Shown here piece after piece: positions 42,705 to 51,819 of a stretch of DNA of 64,000 bases. This stretch comes from Albimonas sp036154955. Lineage in GTDB: Bacteria > Pseudomonadota > Alphaproteobacteria > Rhodobacterales > Rhodobacteraceae. Below the pieces are notes generated by a model, which was not told the origin of the DNA, searched no databases, and saw only the letters and a program-made list of their open reading frames with translations. The position numbers were made by a program, and so were the translations under genes. The stretch covers positions 129,017 through 193,016 of the forward strand of contig JAYZWL010000135.1 in NCBI GenBank assembly GCA_036154955.1, written 5' to 3'. Within the stretch, counting starts at the first letter, position 1, and the number at the start of each line of letters is the position of its first letter.

Positions 42705-43397
42705 TCAGTCCCTTTCGTCCAGCGCGGCCAGCGCCGCGTCCAGGTCTTCGTATCCGTGGATCACCGCGTCGGCGCCGGCGGCGCGCAGCCGGGCCTCGTC
42801 ATGGTAGCCCCAGGTCACGGCCAGCGCCCGGAACCCGGCGTTGCGGGCCATCTCCATGTCATACTCGGTGTCGCCGATCATCACCGCATGGGCGGCGTCG
42901 GCCCCCGTCTCCTCCAGCGCGCGCAGCAGCATGGAGGGATGGGGCTTCGAAGGGTGCAGGTCGGCGGTCTGCAGGGTCTGGAAATAGCGGGCGAGGTCGT
43001 GCCCCTCCAGCGCATGGCGCAGGCCGCGCATCGCCTTGCCGGTGGCAACGCCCAGCAGGGTTTCGGGCTGCGCCGCCAGCCGCGCCACCGCCTCCCGCGC
43101 GCCGGGATAGAGGGGGGAGGCGGTCTCTCCCCCCGTCTCGGCCCGGAGCGCCACGAAGGCGGCGCGGTAGGCGTCGCAGAGCCGGTCGATGGCCTCCGCC
43201 GGCTCGGAGGGGGCCAGCCGGCGGAACGCCTCGGGCAGGGACAGGCCGATGATCCCCAGCGTGTCGGAGGGCGGCGGCGGCGCGCGACGCTCCGCGGCGA
43301 AGGCCCGGTCCATGGCCGCGAGGATCAGCGCCTGGCTGTCGATCAGCGTGCCGTCCATGTCGAAGACGACGAGGCGGAGCGGGGCGTCGGAGGTCAC
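42705..43397 (-). CDS. HAD-family phosphatase (phosphoglycolate phosphatase-like)
   Basis: The 230-residue protein has HAD motif I VFDMDGTLIDS (nucleophile D13, acid D15), motif II in GVATGKAMRGL, motif III K in PSKPHPSM and motif IV GDTEYDMEMARNAG, with the helical cap of the Gph/PpaX group. It could act on phosphoglycolate, feeding the glcDEF glycolate oxidase encoded in this window, but HAD substrates are hard to predict. Confidence 0.9.
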   Translation of the reverse strand: MTSDAPLRLVVFDMDGTLIDSQALILAAMDRAFAAERRAPPPPSDTLGIIGLSLPEAFRRLAPSEPAEAIDRLCDAYRAAFVALRAETGGETASPLYPGAREAVARLAAQPETLLGVATGKAMRGLRHALEGHDLARYFQTLQTADLHPSKPHPSMLLRALEETGADAAHAVMIGDTEYDMEMARNAGFRALAVTWGYHDEARLRAAGADAVIHGYEDLDAALAALDERD

Positions 43398-43560
43398 GGG
43401 CGGGCGGGCTCCGGGGGCGAGAGGCGCGGCGGCGGCCCGCGCGGACGGATCGCGGCCCGGGGACCGCGAGATCGGGGCGCGGCCGGCGGGCCGCCGGGGC
43501 TTTTGGGTAGCGCTCGGGGGGCGGGCTGTCCAGCGGGACGGACGGCGCGGCGGGGACGAG

Positions 43561-43581
43561 GCCCCGGGTCAGGCCCGGGGC
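43561..43581. repeat. Dispersed palindromic repeat, copy 3
   Basis: GCCCCGGG-TCAGG-CCCGGGGC, identical in its arms to the copy at 1532-1552, with one base different in the spacer. It lies 35 bases beyond the rluC stop. Confidence 0.7.
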
Positions 43582-43615
43582 GCGCGCGCGCCGCGGGCGG
43601 GCGACCGCACCGGCT

Positions 43616-44695
43616 TCAGCCCTTGGCGCGGTCCGGGTCGAAGGGATGCGGCGGGGCGTTCTTCACCTTCCAGCCGAAGGTGTCCCAGGTGCGCCGCATG
43701 TGCTCGGGCAGCGGCGCGACGACGGTCATCAGCCGCTTCGTGCCCGGATGCTCGAAGGTCAGGGACCGGGCGTGAAGGTGCAGCTTGCGGCTGATCACGC
43801 CGCCCAGCTGCGCGCCCCAGCCCTCGCCCTCGTTGGTCAGGCCGGAGCCGCCGTATTTGCCGTCCCCCGCGATGGGCGTCCCCAGCGCGGCCATATGCGC
43901 GCGAAGCTGGTGGGTGCGCCCGGTGATCGGCGACAGCGCCACCCAGGCGGCGCGGTTCCCCACCGCCTCGAACACCTGGTATTCGGTCAGCGCGCGCTTG
44001 GCGCCCTCGGTGGTCGCCACCTCGTCGGGGTGGACGAGGCGCATCTTCTCGCCCTCGCCCCCCGCGCCGCGGCCGCCGGCCTTGACCAGCCCCCAGCGGA
44101 TCGCCCCCTGCTCGGGGTCCGGCACGCCGGAGGTCAGGGCCCAGTAGACCTTGCGGGTGTCGCGGTGCCGGAAGCTCGCGGTCAGCGCCCGCGCGGCGGC
44201 GGCGGTGCGCGCCAGCACCAGCACGCCCGAGGTGTCGCGGTCGAGCCGGTGCACCAGCTTCGGCCGCTCCTCCGCCCCGAATTTCAGCGCCTCCGACAGG
44301 CCGTCCACGTGCCGCTCGGACTGGCCCGAACCGCCCTGCACGGCGAGCCCCGCGGGCTTGTCGAGCACGATCAGGTGGTCGTCGCGCCAGACCACCGCCG
44401 CGCGGATCATCTCGGCGTCGGCGGGCGAGATCCGGGCGCGCTGCTCGGCCCGCTCGGCCTCGCGCTTCGCCAGATATTCCGGGGTCTCGTCGGGCATCGG
44501 CGGCACCCGCACCACCTGCCCCGCCTCCAGCCGGGTCGAGGCCTTGGCCCGCGCCCCGTCCACCCGCAATTCGCCCTTGCGCAGCATCTTCTCGATGCGC
44601 CCCTGGGAGAGCTGCGGAAAGCGCCTGCGCAGCCAGCGGTCGATGCGCTGGTCGGCGTCGTCAGCCTCGATGGCGATGGTCTGCACGCCGGGCAT
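43616..44695 (-). CDS. rluC: Ribosomal large-subunit pseudouridine synthase, RluC type
   Basis: The 359-residue enzyme has an S4 RNA-binding domain (about 15-75) and a RluA-family catalytic domain with the catalytic Asp D152 in HRLDRDTSGVLVLA. It isomerises uridines in 23S rRNA (positions 955/2504/2580 in E. coli RluC). ALSPITGRTHQLRAH is the second conserved motif. It starts 3 bases after the crcB stop. RluC versus RluD is judged by context and S4 content. Confidence 0.9.
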   Translation of the reverse strand: MPGVQTIAIEADDADQRIDRWLRRRFPQLSQGRIEKMLRKGELRVDGARAKASTRLEAGQVVRVPPMPDETPEYLAKREAERAEQRARISPADAEMIRAAVVWRDDHLIVLDKPAGLAVQGGSGQSERHVDGLSEALKFGAEERPKLVHRLDRDTSGVLVLARTAAAARALTASFRHRDTRKVYWALTSGVPDPEQGAIRWGLVKAGGRGAGGEGEKMRLVHPDEVATTEGAKRALTEYQVFEAVGNRAAWVALSPITGRTHQLRAHMAALGTPIAGDGKYGGSGLTNEGEGWGAQLGGVISRKLHLHARSLTFEHPGTKRLMTVVAPLPEHMRRTWDTFGWKVKNAPPHPFDPDRAKG

Positions 44696-44698
44696 GGC

Positions 44699-45085
44699 TC
44701 AGCCCTCCCCGAAAGCGGCGCGGGCGAGCGCGAGCCCGGCCCAGAGCGCCAGCACCGAAACCGCGACCGACCCGGCCATATAGGCCGTCGCCACCCCGAG
44801 CCGCCCCCGCTCGATCAGATAGAGCGCGTCGAGCGAGAAGGCGGAGAAGGTCGTGAACCCGCCCAGCAGCCCGGTCATCACCAGCGGCGCGAACCGGACC
44901 CAGGCGCCCGGCGCGCGTTCCATCAGCAGCACGGCCGCGAGGCCCATGACGAAGGAGCCGAGCACGTTCACCCCGAAGGTCCCCCAGGGGAATCCGTGCC
45001 CCAGCGTCCGCCCGGCCCAGCCGGAGAACGCGAAGCGAAGCATGGCGCCGCAGGCGCCGCCGAGAGCGACGAGGAGGTAGGTCAT
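44699..45085 (-). CDS. crcB: Fluoride exporter channel
   Basis: The 128-residue protein has four helices and the Fluc/CrcB signature GGACGAMLRF near the start, WGTFGVNVLGSFVMG and TGLLGGFTTFSAFSLD. It works as a dual-topology dimer releasing fluoride. The ATG at 45085 is preferred over an upstream TTG. I looked for a fluoride riboswitch upstream and saw none. Confidence 0.93.
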   Translation of the reverse strand: MTYLLVALGGACGAMLRFAFSGWAGRTLGHGFPWGTFGVNVLGSFVMGLAAVLLMERAPGAWVRFAPLVMTGLLGGFTTFSAFSLDALYLIERGRLGVATAYMAGSVAVSVLALWAGLALARAAFGEG

Positions 45086-45158
45086 CGGCGGCAGATGCGC
45101 CAAACCCGGCGGCGCGTCAAGCCGGGCGGGCCATTCCCGCCCCGCCCGCCCCGTTTCC

Positions 45159-45215
45159 CCCCGTTTTCCGGCCGGACCGGGGTGGGCGGGCGGGAGGTCC
45201 GGCCGGAAAACGGGG
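45159..45215. repeat. Perfect 20-bp inverted repeat between rarA and crcB
   Basis: The arms 45159-45178 and 45196-45215 are exact complements (CCCCGTTTTCCGGCCGGACC) separated by 17 G-rich bases. The right arm begins 5 bases beyond the rarA stop. It could end rarA transcription, though no T-tract follows on the minus strand. Confidence 0.85.
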
Positions 45216-45220
45216 AACCG

Positions 45221-46570
<1,350 letters not shown>

Positions 46571-46587
46571 GCCGCCGCCCCGCCCGC

Positions 46588-48015
46588 TCAGCGCCGGAAG
46601 CGCAGCGCGCCGACCCGGCCGTCGCGCTCGATGCGGATGTCGAAAGCCTCGGGGCCGCGACGGGCGATGCGGGCCAGTTCCGCGGCGCTGTCCACCTCCC
46701 GCCCGTTGATCGCGCGGATCACGTCCCCCTTCCTGAACCCCGCGCGGGTCGAGGGCGGGGCCGCGTCGATCACCGCCACGCCCTCCGTCCCCAGCGGCAG
46801 GCCCAGTTCGTGCCCCAGCGCCGGGTTGATATTGGCAACCGTCAGCCCGGCCATAGGCGTGTCGCCCCCGATGCGCTGCGGATCGCGGGCCGGCGTCTCC
46901 GGCGCCGGAACCAGGGTCAGGGAGGCGCGGCCCGGCTTGCCGCCCGACAGGAAGTCGACCTGGGCCGCCTTGCCCAGCCCCAGCGCGGCCAGCCGGAATT
47001 CCAGCTCCGCCTGCGCCTCCACCGGGCGGCCGTCGATGGCGAGGATCACGTCGCCCCGCGCCAGCCCGGCCGCCGCGAAAGGCGACAGCGGGTGAAGCTT
47101 CGAGATCACCAGCCCCTCCGGGCTCTCCATCCCCAGCGCTTCGGCCAGCGCCCCGTCCACCGGCTGCCCGGTCAGCCCCGCCCAGGGACGGGCGAGCGTG
47201 GTGCGCCCGGCCTCCGCCTGCGCCACCACCTGCCGGACCAGCGCGGCGGGCACCGCGAAGCCGATGCCGATGGACCCGCCGGAGCGGCTGAGAATGGCGG
47301 TGTTGATGCCCAGCAGACGGCCCTGCATGTCCACCAGCGCGCCCCCCGAATTGCCCGGGTTGATCGCCGCGTCGGTCTGCAGGTAATAGCCCGCCCCGCC
47401 CCCCGGCGCCGCCCGCGAGCGCGCCAGCGCCGAGACGATGCCCGACGTCACCGTCTGCCCCACCCCGAACGGGTTGCCGATGGCGAGCACCAGGTCGCCG
47501 ACCTCCACGCCTTCGGATTCCGGGTCGCGCAGCGCCAGCGCCGGCAGGTCATGGGCGCCTTTCAGACGCAGCACCACCAGGTCGCTTTCGGGATCGGACA
47601 GCACGACCTCGGCGTCGAACTCCCGCCGGTCGGACAGCACCGCGCGGATCTGGTCCGCGTCGCCGACCACGTGATGATTGGTCACCACCAGCCCGTCCGA
47701 GCGCACGATGACGCCGGAGCCGAGCGCGTTCTCCACCCGCCGTCCCTGGGGCATGGCCTGGCCGAAGAAGCGCTGGAAGAACGGGTTGCCCGCGAACGGG
47801 CTCGGCCGGCGGGTCACCACCCGTTGCGCGTAGATGTTGACCACAGCCGGCGCCGCCGCCTTCACCACCGGCGCGAAGGAAAGCTGGATCTGCGCCATCG
47901 CCTCGGGCGCGACCCTGCGCGTCTCCGCCCCCGCGGGCGGCGGCGCGGCCGCGGCCAGCGTCGGGAGCAGGAGCGCCAGCGCCAGCGCGCGGCGTCGGAT
48001 GGGGGATGCGGTCAT
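46588..48015 (-). CDS. Do-like (DegP/DegQ) periplasmic serine protease
   Basis: The 475-residue protein has a signal peptide (about 1-30) and a trypsin-like domain with H115 in VTNHHVVGD, D145 in ESDLVVLRL and S223 in NPGNSGGALVD. Two PDZ domains follow (about 275-360 and 385-470). It degrades or refolds envelope proteins under stress. The neighbourhood rplQ - protease - rarA matches Rhodobacterales. Confidence 0.93.
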   Translation of the reverse strand: MTASPIRRRALALALLLPTLAAAAPPPAGAETRRVAPEAMAQIQLSFAPVVKAAAPAVVNIYAQRVVTRRPSPFAGNPFFQRFFGQAMPQGRRVENALGSGVIVRSDGLVVTNHHVVGDADQIRAVLSDRREFDAEVVLSDPESDLVVLRLKGAHDLPALALRDPESEGVEVGDLVLAIGNPFGVGQTVTSGIVSALARSRAAPGGGAGYYLQTDAAINPGNSGGALVDMQGRLLGINTAILSRSGGSIGIGFAVPAALVRQVVAQAEAGRTTLARPWAGLTGQPVDGALAEALGMESPEGLVISKLHPLSPFAAAGLARGDVILAIDGRPVEAQAELEFRLAALGLGKAAQVDFLSGGKPGRASLTLVPAPETPARDPQRIGGDTPMAGLTVANINPALGHELGLPLGTEGVAVIDAAPPSTRAGFRKGDVIRAINGREVDSAAELARIARRGPEAFDIRIERDGRVGALRFRR

Positions 48016-48073
48016 CGGCGGACTCCGTCACCGTCTCCGTCAGGGGCAGGAATCTAGGCGCCTCGCCCACCAA

Positions 48074-48107
48074 ACGAAAGGGCCGCCCCCGGAGCGGGAG
48101 CGGCCCT
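48074..48107 (-). terminator. Intrinsic terminator downstream of rplQ
   Basis: On the minus strand an imperfect GC stem (48078-48090 with 48096-48107) is followed by TTTCGTTT. It lies about 50 bases after the rplQ stop. Confidence 0.7.
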
Positions 48108-48158
48108 GATCGTCGCGGGGACGAGGCGCGGCGCGGCCCGGGAAGGGCCGCGGCCGGA

Positions 48159-48581
48159 TCAATCCTCGGCCGCTTCCAGCTCGGCGGCCACGCGGGCCTT
48201 GTCGCCGGCGCCCTTGGCGGCCGGGTCGCGGTCGACCAGCTCGATGATCGCCATCGGGGCCATGTCGCCATAGCGGAAGCCGGCCTTCAGCACGCGGGAG
48301 TAGCCGCCCGACCGCTCCTTGTAGCGGGGGCCGAGCACCTCGAAGAGCTTCTTCACCGCCGCATCCTGTTTGATGTCGGCATGGGCGAGGCGGCGGGCAT
48401 GAAGATCGCCGCGCTTGCCGAGCGTGATCGCCTTGTCGATGATCCGCTTCAGCTCCTTCGCCTTGGGAAGGGTGGTCTTGATCTGCTCATGCTCGATCAG
48501 CGAGCAGACCATGTTGGCGAACATCGCCTTGCGGTGTTCGTGGGTGCGGTTCAGCTTGCGGTAGCCGTGGGCGTGACGCAT
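48159..48581 (-). CDS. rplQ: 50S ribosomal protein L17
   Basis: The 140-residue protein starts MRHAHGYRKLNRTHEHRKAMF, the invariant L17 beginning, and ends with an acidic Ala/Glu tail. L17 normally follows rpoA within a few dozen bases; here it is about 1 kb away, beyond a terminator and a lower-GC gene, and needs its own promoter or read-through. Confidence 0.96.
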   Translation of the reverse strand: MRHAHGYRKLNRTHEHRKAMFANMVCSLIEHEQIKTTLPKAKELKRIIDKAITLGKRGDLHARRLAHADIKQDAAVKKLFEVLGPRYKERSGGYSRVLKAGFRYGDMAPMAIIELVDRDPAAKGAGDKARVAAELEAAED

Positions 48582-48666
48582 GGGATGTTCCTTTTCGCGT
48601 TATGCTTTGTCCGGGCGGGGTCCATGGCCTCGCCCTCCTTGGGGCCTGAGCGGCCCGAGCCCGCGC

Positions 48667-48695
48667 GCGATACAGGATTCGGCGCGGAGGAGCAA
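48667..48695 (-). promoter_or_regulatory. Candidate promoter of rplQ
   Basis: On the minus strand, TTGCTC (48690-48695) and TATCGC (48667-48672) are 17 bases apart, about 86 bases before the rplQ ATG. Each box matches the consensus only in part. Confidence 0.45.
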
Positions 48696-48726
48696 GGGCG
48701 GGCGGCGCGCCCCCGCCCGGCCGCGA

Positions 48727-49431
48727 TCAGCCGCGGCGGCGACGCGCCATGCCGAATAGCCCGACCAGACCAACGCCCAGCAGCAGCGCCGGCGCCGGCA
48801 GCGGCACGGAGGCGGAGGACGCAACAAACGCATCGCCCGGGGACAGAGTGAACGAGTCGACATCGAACTTGATCTCGTAGTCCCCGCCGCTCGAATTCGG
48901 CGTGAACCGCATCACGAGTTCCGTGTAGTAGATGTCTGGATAGCTCACCACCGGCGGAAGGACCGGGCTGCCGAAGGCGCCCGCGACGCCCTCGAACAGG
49001 CTTTGGTAGTTGATATCGTCGTAGCCCGGTGCATCGGCGAAGATACTGACGGCCAGCACGTTGTATGGCTGATCTAAGTCGACGAACGCAATCTGGCCCA
49101 AGCCGAACGCCGAGACCACCGTCTCATGCACGAAACTTCCCGCTTCCAACCTAATCTTGCGCACAGCGTCGTAGGTTGAAGACCATGGGCTAACGCTCGA
49201 TGCCGGCGTGTCCGCATCGAACACCACGACGAACCGCATCGGATCCGCGTAATCGATGCCAAGGTCCACGAGCACGTTGGAACTCGGATCATAGGCGTGA
49301 CCGTCGGTACGCCACACGTCCTCCATCGTTCCGACCATTTCGAGGGTCCAGAGTTCGAGCGCCGACGCCGGCGCGGCGCCGGCAAGACACGAGGACATGA
49401 CCAAGGCGACGGAGGTATGATTCCAGAGCAT
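48727..49431 (-). CDS. VPLPA-CTERM sorting-signal exported protein
   Basis: The 234-residue protein has a signal peptide (cleavage near ASA/LELW, about 25) and ends with VPLPAPALLLGVGLVGLFGMARRRRG, here cited as VPLPA, a hydrophobic helix and a terminal Arg cluster: the VPLPA form of PEP-CTERM signals typical of Rhodobacterales. Such proteins are exported and processed by an exosortase/archaeosortase system. The middle has no recognised domain. Base composition is visibly lower in GC than the ribosomal genes. A palindrome TTTCCA-T-TGGAAA (49441-49453) overlaps its ribosome-binding region. Location between rpoA and rplQ indicates insertion. Confidence 0.82.
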   Translation of the reverse strand: MLWNHTSVALVMSSCLAGAAPASALELWTLEMVGTMEDVWRTDGHAYDPSSNVLVDLGIDYADPMRFVVVFDADTPASSVSPWSSTYDAVRKIRLEAGSFVHETVVSAFGLGQIAFVDLDQPYNVLAVSIFADAPGYDDINYQSLFEGVAGAFGSPVLPPVVSYPDIYYTELVMRFTPNSSGGDYEIKFDVDSFTLSPGDAFVASSASVPLPAPALLLGVGLVGLFGMARRRRG

Positions 49432-49542
49432 TCGGCAACCTTTCCATTGGAAACAACGGTAAGAGCGGGACTTGAAAAAAGACTTCGTCATTCAGCATAC
49501 TCCGCGCTTGCCCTTGCGTCCCCCACGAACTCTCGCCGAACG

Positions 49543-49572
49543 AAAAAAGCCGGCGCATACCTGCGCCGGCTT
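49543..49572 (-). terminator. Intrinsic terminator after rpoA
   Basis: A perfect 11-bp stem (49547-49557 with 49562-49572, AAGCCGGCGCA) with a 4-base loop is followed on the minus strand by a run of six T residues (49543-49548, two of which pair). It lies about 27 bases after the rpoA stop. Confidence 0.92.
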
Positions 49573-49598
49573 CCGAATGGCTCGACCCGTGGATCAGG

Positions 49599-50621
49599 TC
49601 AGAACTGGTCCTCGTACTTGCGGGCCAGGTCCTCGATGTTGTCCGGCGGCCAGTCCGGCACGTCCATCCCGAGGTGGAGGCCCATCTGCACGAGCACTTC
49701 CTTGATCTCGTTCAGCGACTTGCGGCCGAAGTTCGGGGTCCGGAGCATCTCCGCCTCGGTCTTCTGCACCAGGTCGCCGATATAGACGATGTTGTCGTTC
49801 TTCAGGCAGTTCGCCGACCGCACCGACAGCTCCAGCTCGTCGACCTTCTTGAGCAGGACCGGCGGCGTGCCGGTGCCCAGCAGGTCGTCGTCGTCGCCGC
49901 GCGAGGCCGACTCCGGCTCCTCGAAGTTCACGAACACCGAGAGCTGGTCCTGCAGGATCCGCGCGGCGTAGGCCACGGCGTCCTCGGGCGTGACCGAGCC
50001 GTCGGTCTCCAGCGTCAGGGTCAGCTTGTCGTAGTCGAGCACCTGGCCCTCGCGGGTCGGCTCCACCTTGTAGCTGACCTTCTTGACCGGGCTGAACAGC
50101 GCGTCGATCGGGATCAGGCCGATGGGCGCGTCCTCGGCCTTGTTCCGGTCGGCGGGGACATAGCCCTTGCCGCTGTCGACGACCAGCTCGACGTGGAAGC
50201 TCGCGCCTTCGTCCAGGTGGCAGATCACGTGATCGGGATTGAGGATCTCGACCCCCGCGACCTCCTGAATGGCGGCGGCGGTCACCAGGCCCGGTCCCTC
50301 GCCGCGCAGGGTGAGGCGCTTGGGCCCGTCGGTTTCGACCTTGACCGAAACGCCCTTGATGTTGAGGACGATGTCGGTCACATCCTCGCGCACGCCGGCG
50401 ACGGACGAGAACTCGTGCAGCACGCCGTCGATCTGGATCGAGGTCACCGCCCCGCCCTGGAGCGAGGACAGCAGCACGCGGCGCAGCGCGTTGCCGAGCG
50501 TCAGGCCGAAGCCCCGCTCCAGCGGCTCGGCGACCACGGTCGCCATGCGCTGCGGGTCGGCCCCGGGACGAATGTCGAGACCGGTCGGCCGGATGAGCTC
50601 CTGCCAGTTCTTGTGGATCAT
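49599..50621 (-). CDS. rpoA: RNA polymerase alpha subunit
   Basis: The 340-residue subunit has the N-terminal assembly domain (FVAEPLERGFGLTLGNALRRVLLSSLQG near 30-55) and the C-terminal DNA-binding domain (about 255-325; ELSVRSANCLKNDNIVYIGDLVQKTEAEML, LGMDVPDW). It dimerises to assemble polymerase and contacts upstream DNA and activators. In this window it closes the rpsM-rpsK-rpoA operon. Confidence 0.98.
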   Translation of the reverse strand: MIHKNWQELIRPTGLDIRPGADPQRMATVVAEPLERGFGLTLGNALRRVLLSSLQGGAVTSIQIDGVLHEFSSVAGVREDVTDIVLNIKGVSVKVETDGPKRLTLRGEGPGLVTAAAIQEVAGVEILNPDHVICHLDEGASFHVELVVDSGKGYVPADRNKAEDAPIGLIPIDALFSPVKKVSYKVEPTREGQVLDYDKLTLTLETDGSVTPEDAVAYAARILQDQLSVFVNFEEPESASRGDDDDLLGTGTPPVLLKKVDELELSVRSANCLKNDNIVYIGDLVQKTEAEMLRTPNFGRKSLNEIKEVLVQMGLHLGMDVPDWPPDNIEDLARKYEDQF

Positions 50622-50706
50622 GTTCGTCCTCCATTCGTGCCCGGGCGGGATCCGCTTCCGCGCCGGGCGTCCCGAGGAATTCTTGCTTGGGCCTGAAACG
50701 GCCTAA

Positions 50707-50729
50707 GGCCCGCGCATCGGGCGCGGGCC
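50707..50729 (-). terminator. Hairpin between rpsK and rpoA (attenuator-like)
   Basis: A perfect 9-bp GC stem (50707-50715 with 50721-50729) followed on the minus strand by TTAGGCCGTTT. It lies inside the operon, so it cannot be a full terminator. Confidence 0.55.
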
Positions 50730-50755
50730 GTCAGCCTGCCGAACTCGCTGTCGCG

Positions 50756-51145
50756 TCAGACGCGGCGGCGCTTCGGCGGGCGGCAGCCGTTGTGGGCGAT
50801 CGGGGTCACGTCGCGGATGGAGGTGATGGTGAAGCCCACCGCCTGCAGCGCGCGCAGGGCGCTCTCGCGACCCGAGCCGGGGCCCTGGACCTCGACCTCG
50901 AGCGTGCGCATCCCGTGCTCCTGCGCCTTCTTGCCGGCGTCCTCGGCCGCGACCTGAGCGGCGTACGGGGTCGACTTGCGGGAGCCCTTGAAGCCCATGG
51001 CGCCGGACGAGGACCAGGAGATGGCGTTGCCCTGGGCGTCGGCGATGAGGATCTTGGTGTTGTTGAACGAAGAGTTCACATGCGCCACGCCGGACGAAAT
51101 GTTCTTCCGCTCTTTGCGCTTCACGCGCTGCTTGTCGCGAGCCAT
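50756..51145 (-). CDS. rpsK: 30S ribosomal protein S11
   Basis: The 129-residue protein contains GVAHVNSSFNNTKILIAD, GSRKSTPYAAQVAAEDAGKKAQEHG and ends DVTPIAHNGCRPPKRRRV, the invariant S11 tail that lines the mRNA exit region. It lies 12 bases after the rpsM stop. Confidence 0.97.
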   Translation of the reverse strand: MARDKQRVKRKERKNISSGVAHVNSSFNNTKILIADAQGNAISWSSSGAMGFKGSRKSTPYAAQVAAEDAGKKAQEHGMRTLEVEVQGPGSGRESALRALQAVGFTITSIRDVTPIAHNGCRPPKRRRV

Positions 51146-51157
51146 CGACGCCTCTCC

Positions 51158-51526
51158 TTACTTCTTCTTGCCGGCGATCGGCTTCGCCTTGCCCTTGCGG
51201 GTGCGGGCGTTGGTGTGGGTGCGCTGGCCGCGGACCGGCAGCTGACGACGGTGACGCAGGCCGCGATAGCAGCCCAGGTCCATCAGCCGCTTGATGTTCA
51301 CCGCGACTTCCCGGCGAAGGTCGCCTTCGACCGCCAGGTTGCCGTCGATATACTCGCGGATGGCCAGCACCTCGGCGTCGGAGAGCTCGTTGATGCGACG
51401 CTCCTCGGCGATGCCGACGGCCCCGCAGATCTCCTTCGCGGAGGCCGGGCCGATGCCGTGAATGTAGGTGAGGGCCACATGGGTCCTCTTGTTGGTCGGG
51501 ATGTTCACGCCAGCGATGCGCGCCAA
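51158..51526 (-). CDS. rpsM: 30S ribosomal protein S13
   Basis: The 122-residue protein reads ARIAGVNIPTNKRTHVALTYIHGIG, with the tail RGQRTHTNARTRKGKAKPIAGKKK contacting the P-site tRNA. The conserved first codon falls on TTG at 51526; no ATG or GTG is available at that position, and the upstream open frame is not S13-like. This is an unusual start for a ribosomal protein. It is the first gene behind the promoter at 51755-51782. Confidence 0.95.
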   Translation of the reverse strand: MARIAGVNIPTNKRTHVALTYIHGIGPASAKEICGAVGIAEERRINELSDAEVLAIREYIDGNLAVEGDLRREVAVNIKRLMDLGCYRGLRHRRQLPVRGQRTHTNARTRKGKAKPIAGKKK

Positions 51527-51754
51527 GGTCCGTCTCCGTCTCTCTCGTCCGGTCCGTGCCCGGTGTTCCGATTGTCCGTCCGCCCTTGCGGCGGGGCCGG
51601 CCGGGCTCAAATTCCGTTCTCGATCAGGGCCGTCGCGGGTCGCGCCCTTTCCGGCCAGGGCGTCGGGCCCGAAAGCCCGACCGGGCGTCCGCGCCGATTC
51701 TCCCGATCCGTGGAACGGGCGCGTCGGCGCGACTCCCTTGTATTGGAGGCGCGG

Positions 51755-51782
51755 AGTATATGAAGGGTCCGGGGCGCGTCAA
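51755..51782 (-). promoter_or_regulatory. Sigma-70-type promoter of rpsM-rpsK-rpoA
   Basis: On the minus strand, TTGACG (51777-51782) and TATACT (51755-51760) are separated by 16 bases; each matches five of six consensus bases. The predicted start near 51748 gives a leader of about 220 bases before rpsM, long enough to carry a regulatory structure. Confidence 0.8.
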
Positions 51783-51819
51783 CCCTTGGTCGACGCCCTT
51801 TGCGGATTCCCTTCGGGCC

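Noticed and set aside
45086..45220. Fluoride riboswitch upstream of crcB
   Set aside because: None of the conserved motifs was seen; the region holds only the 20-bp inverted repeat.
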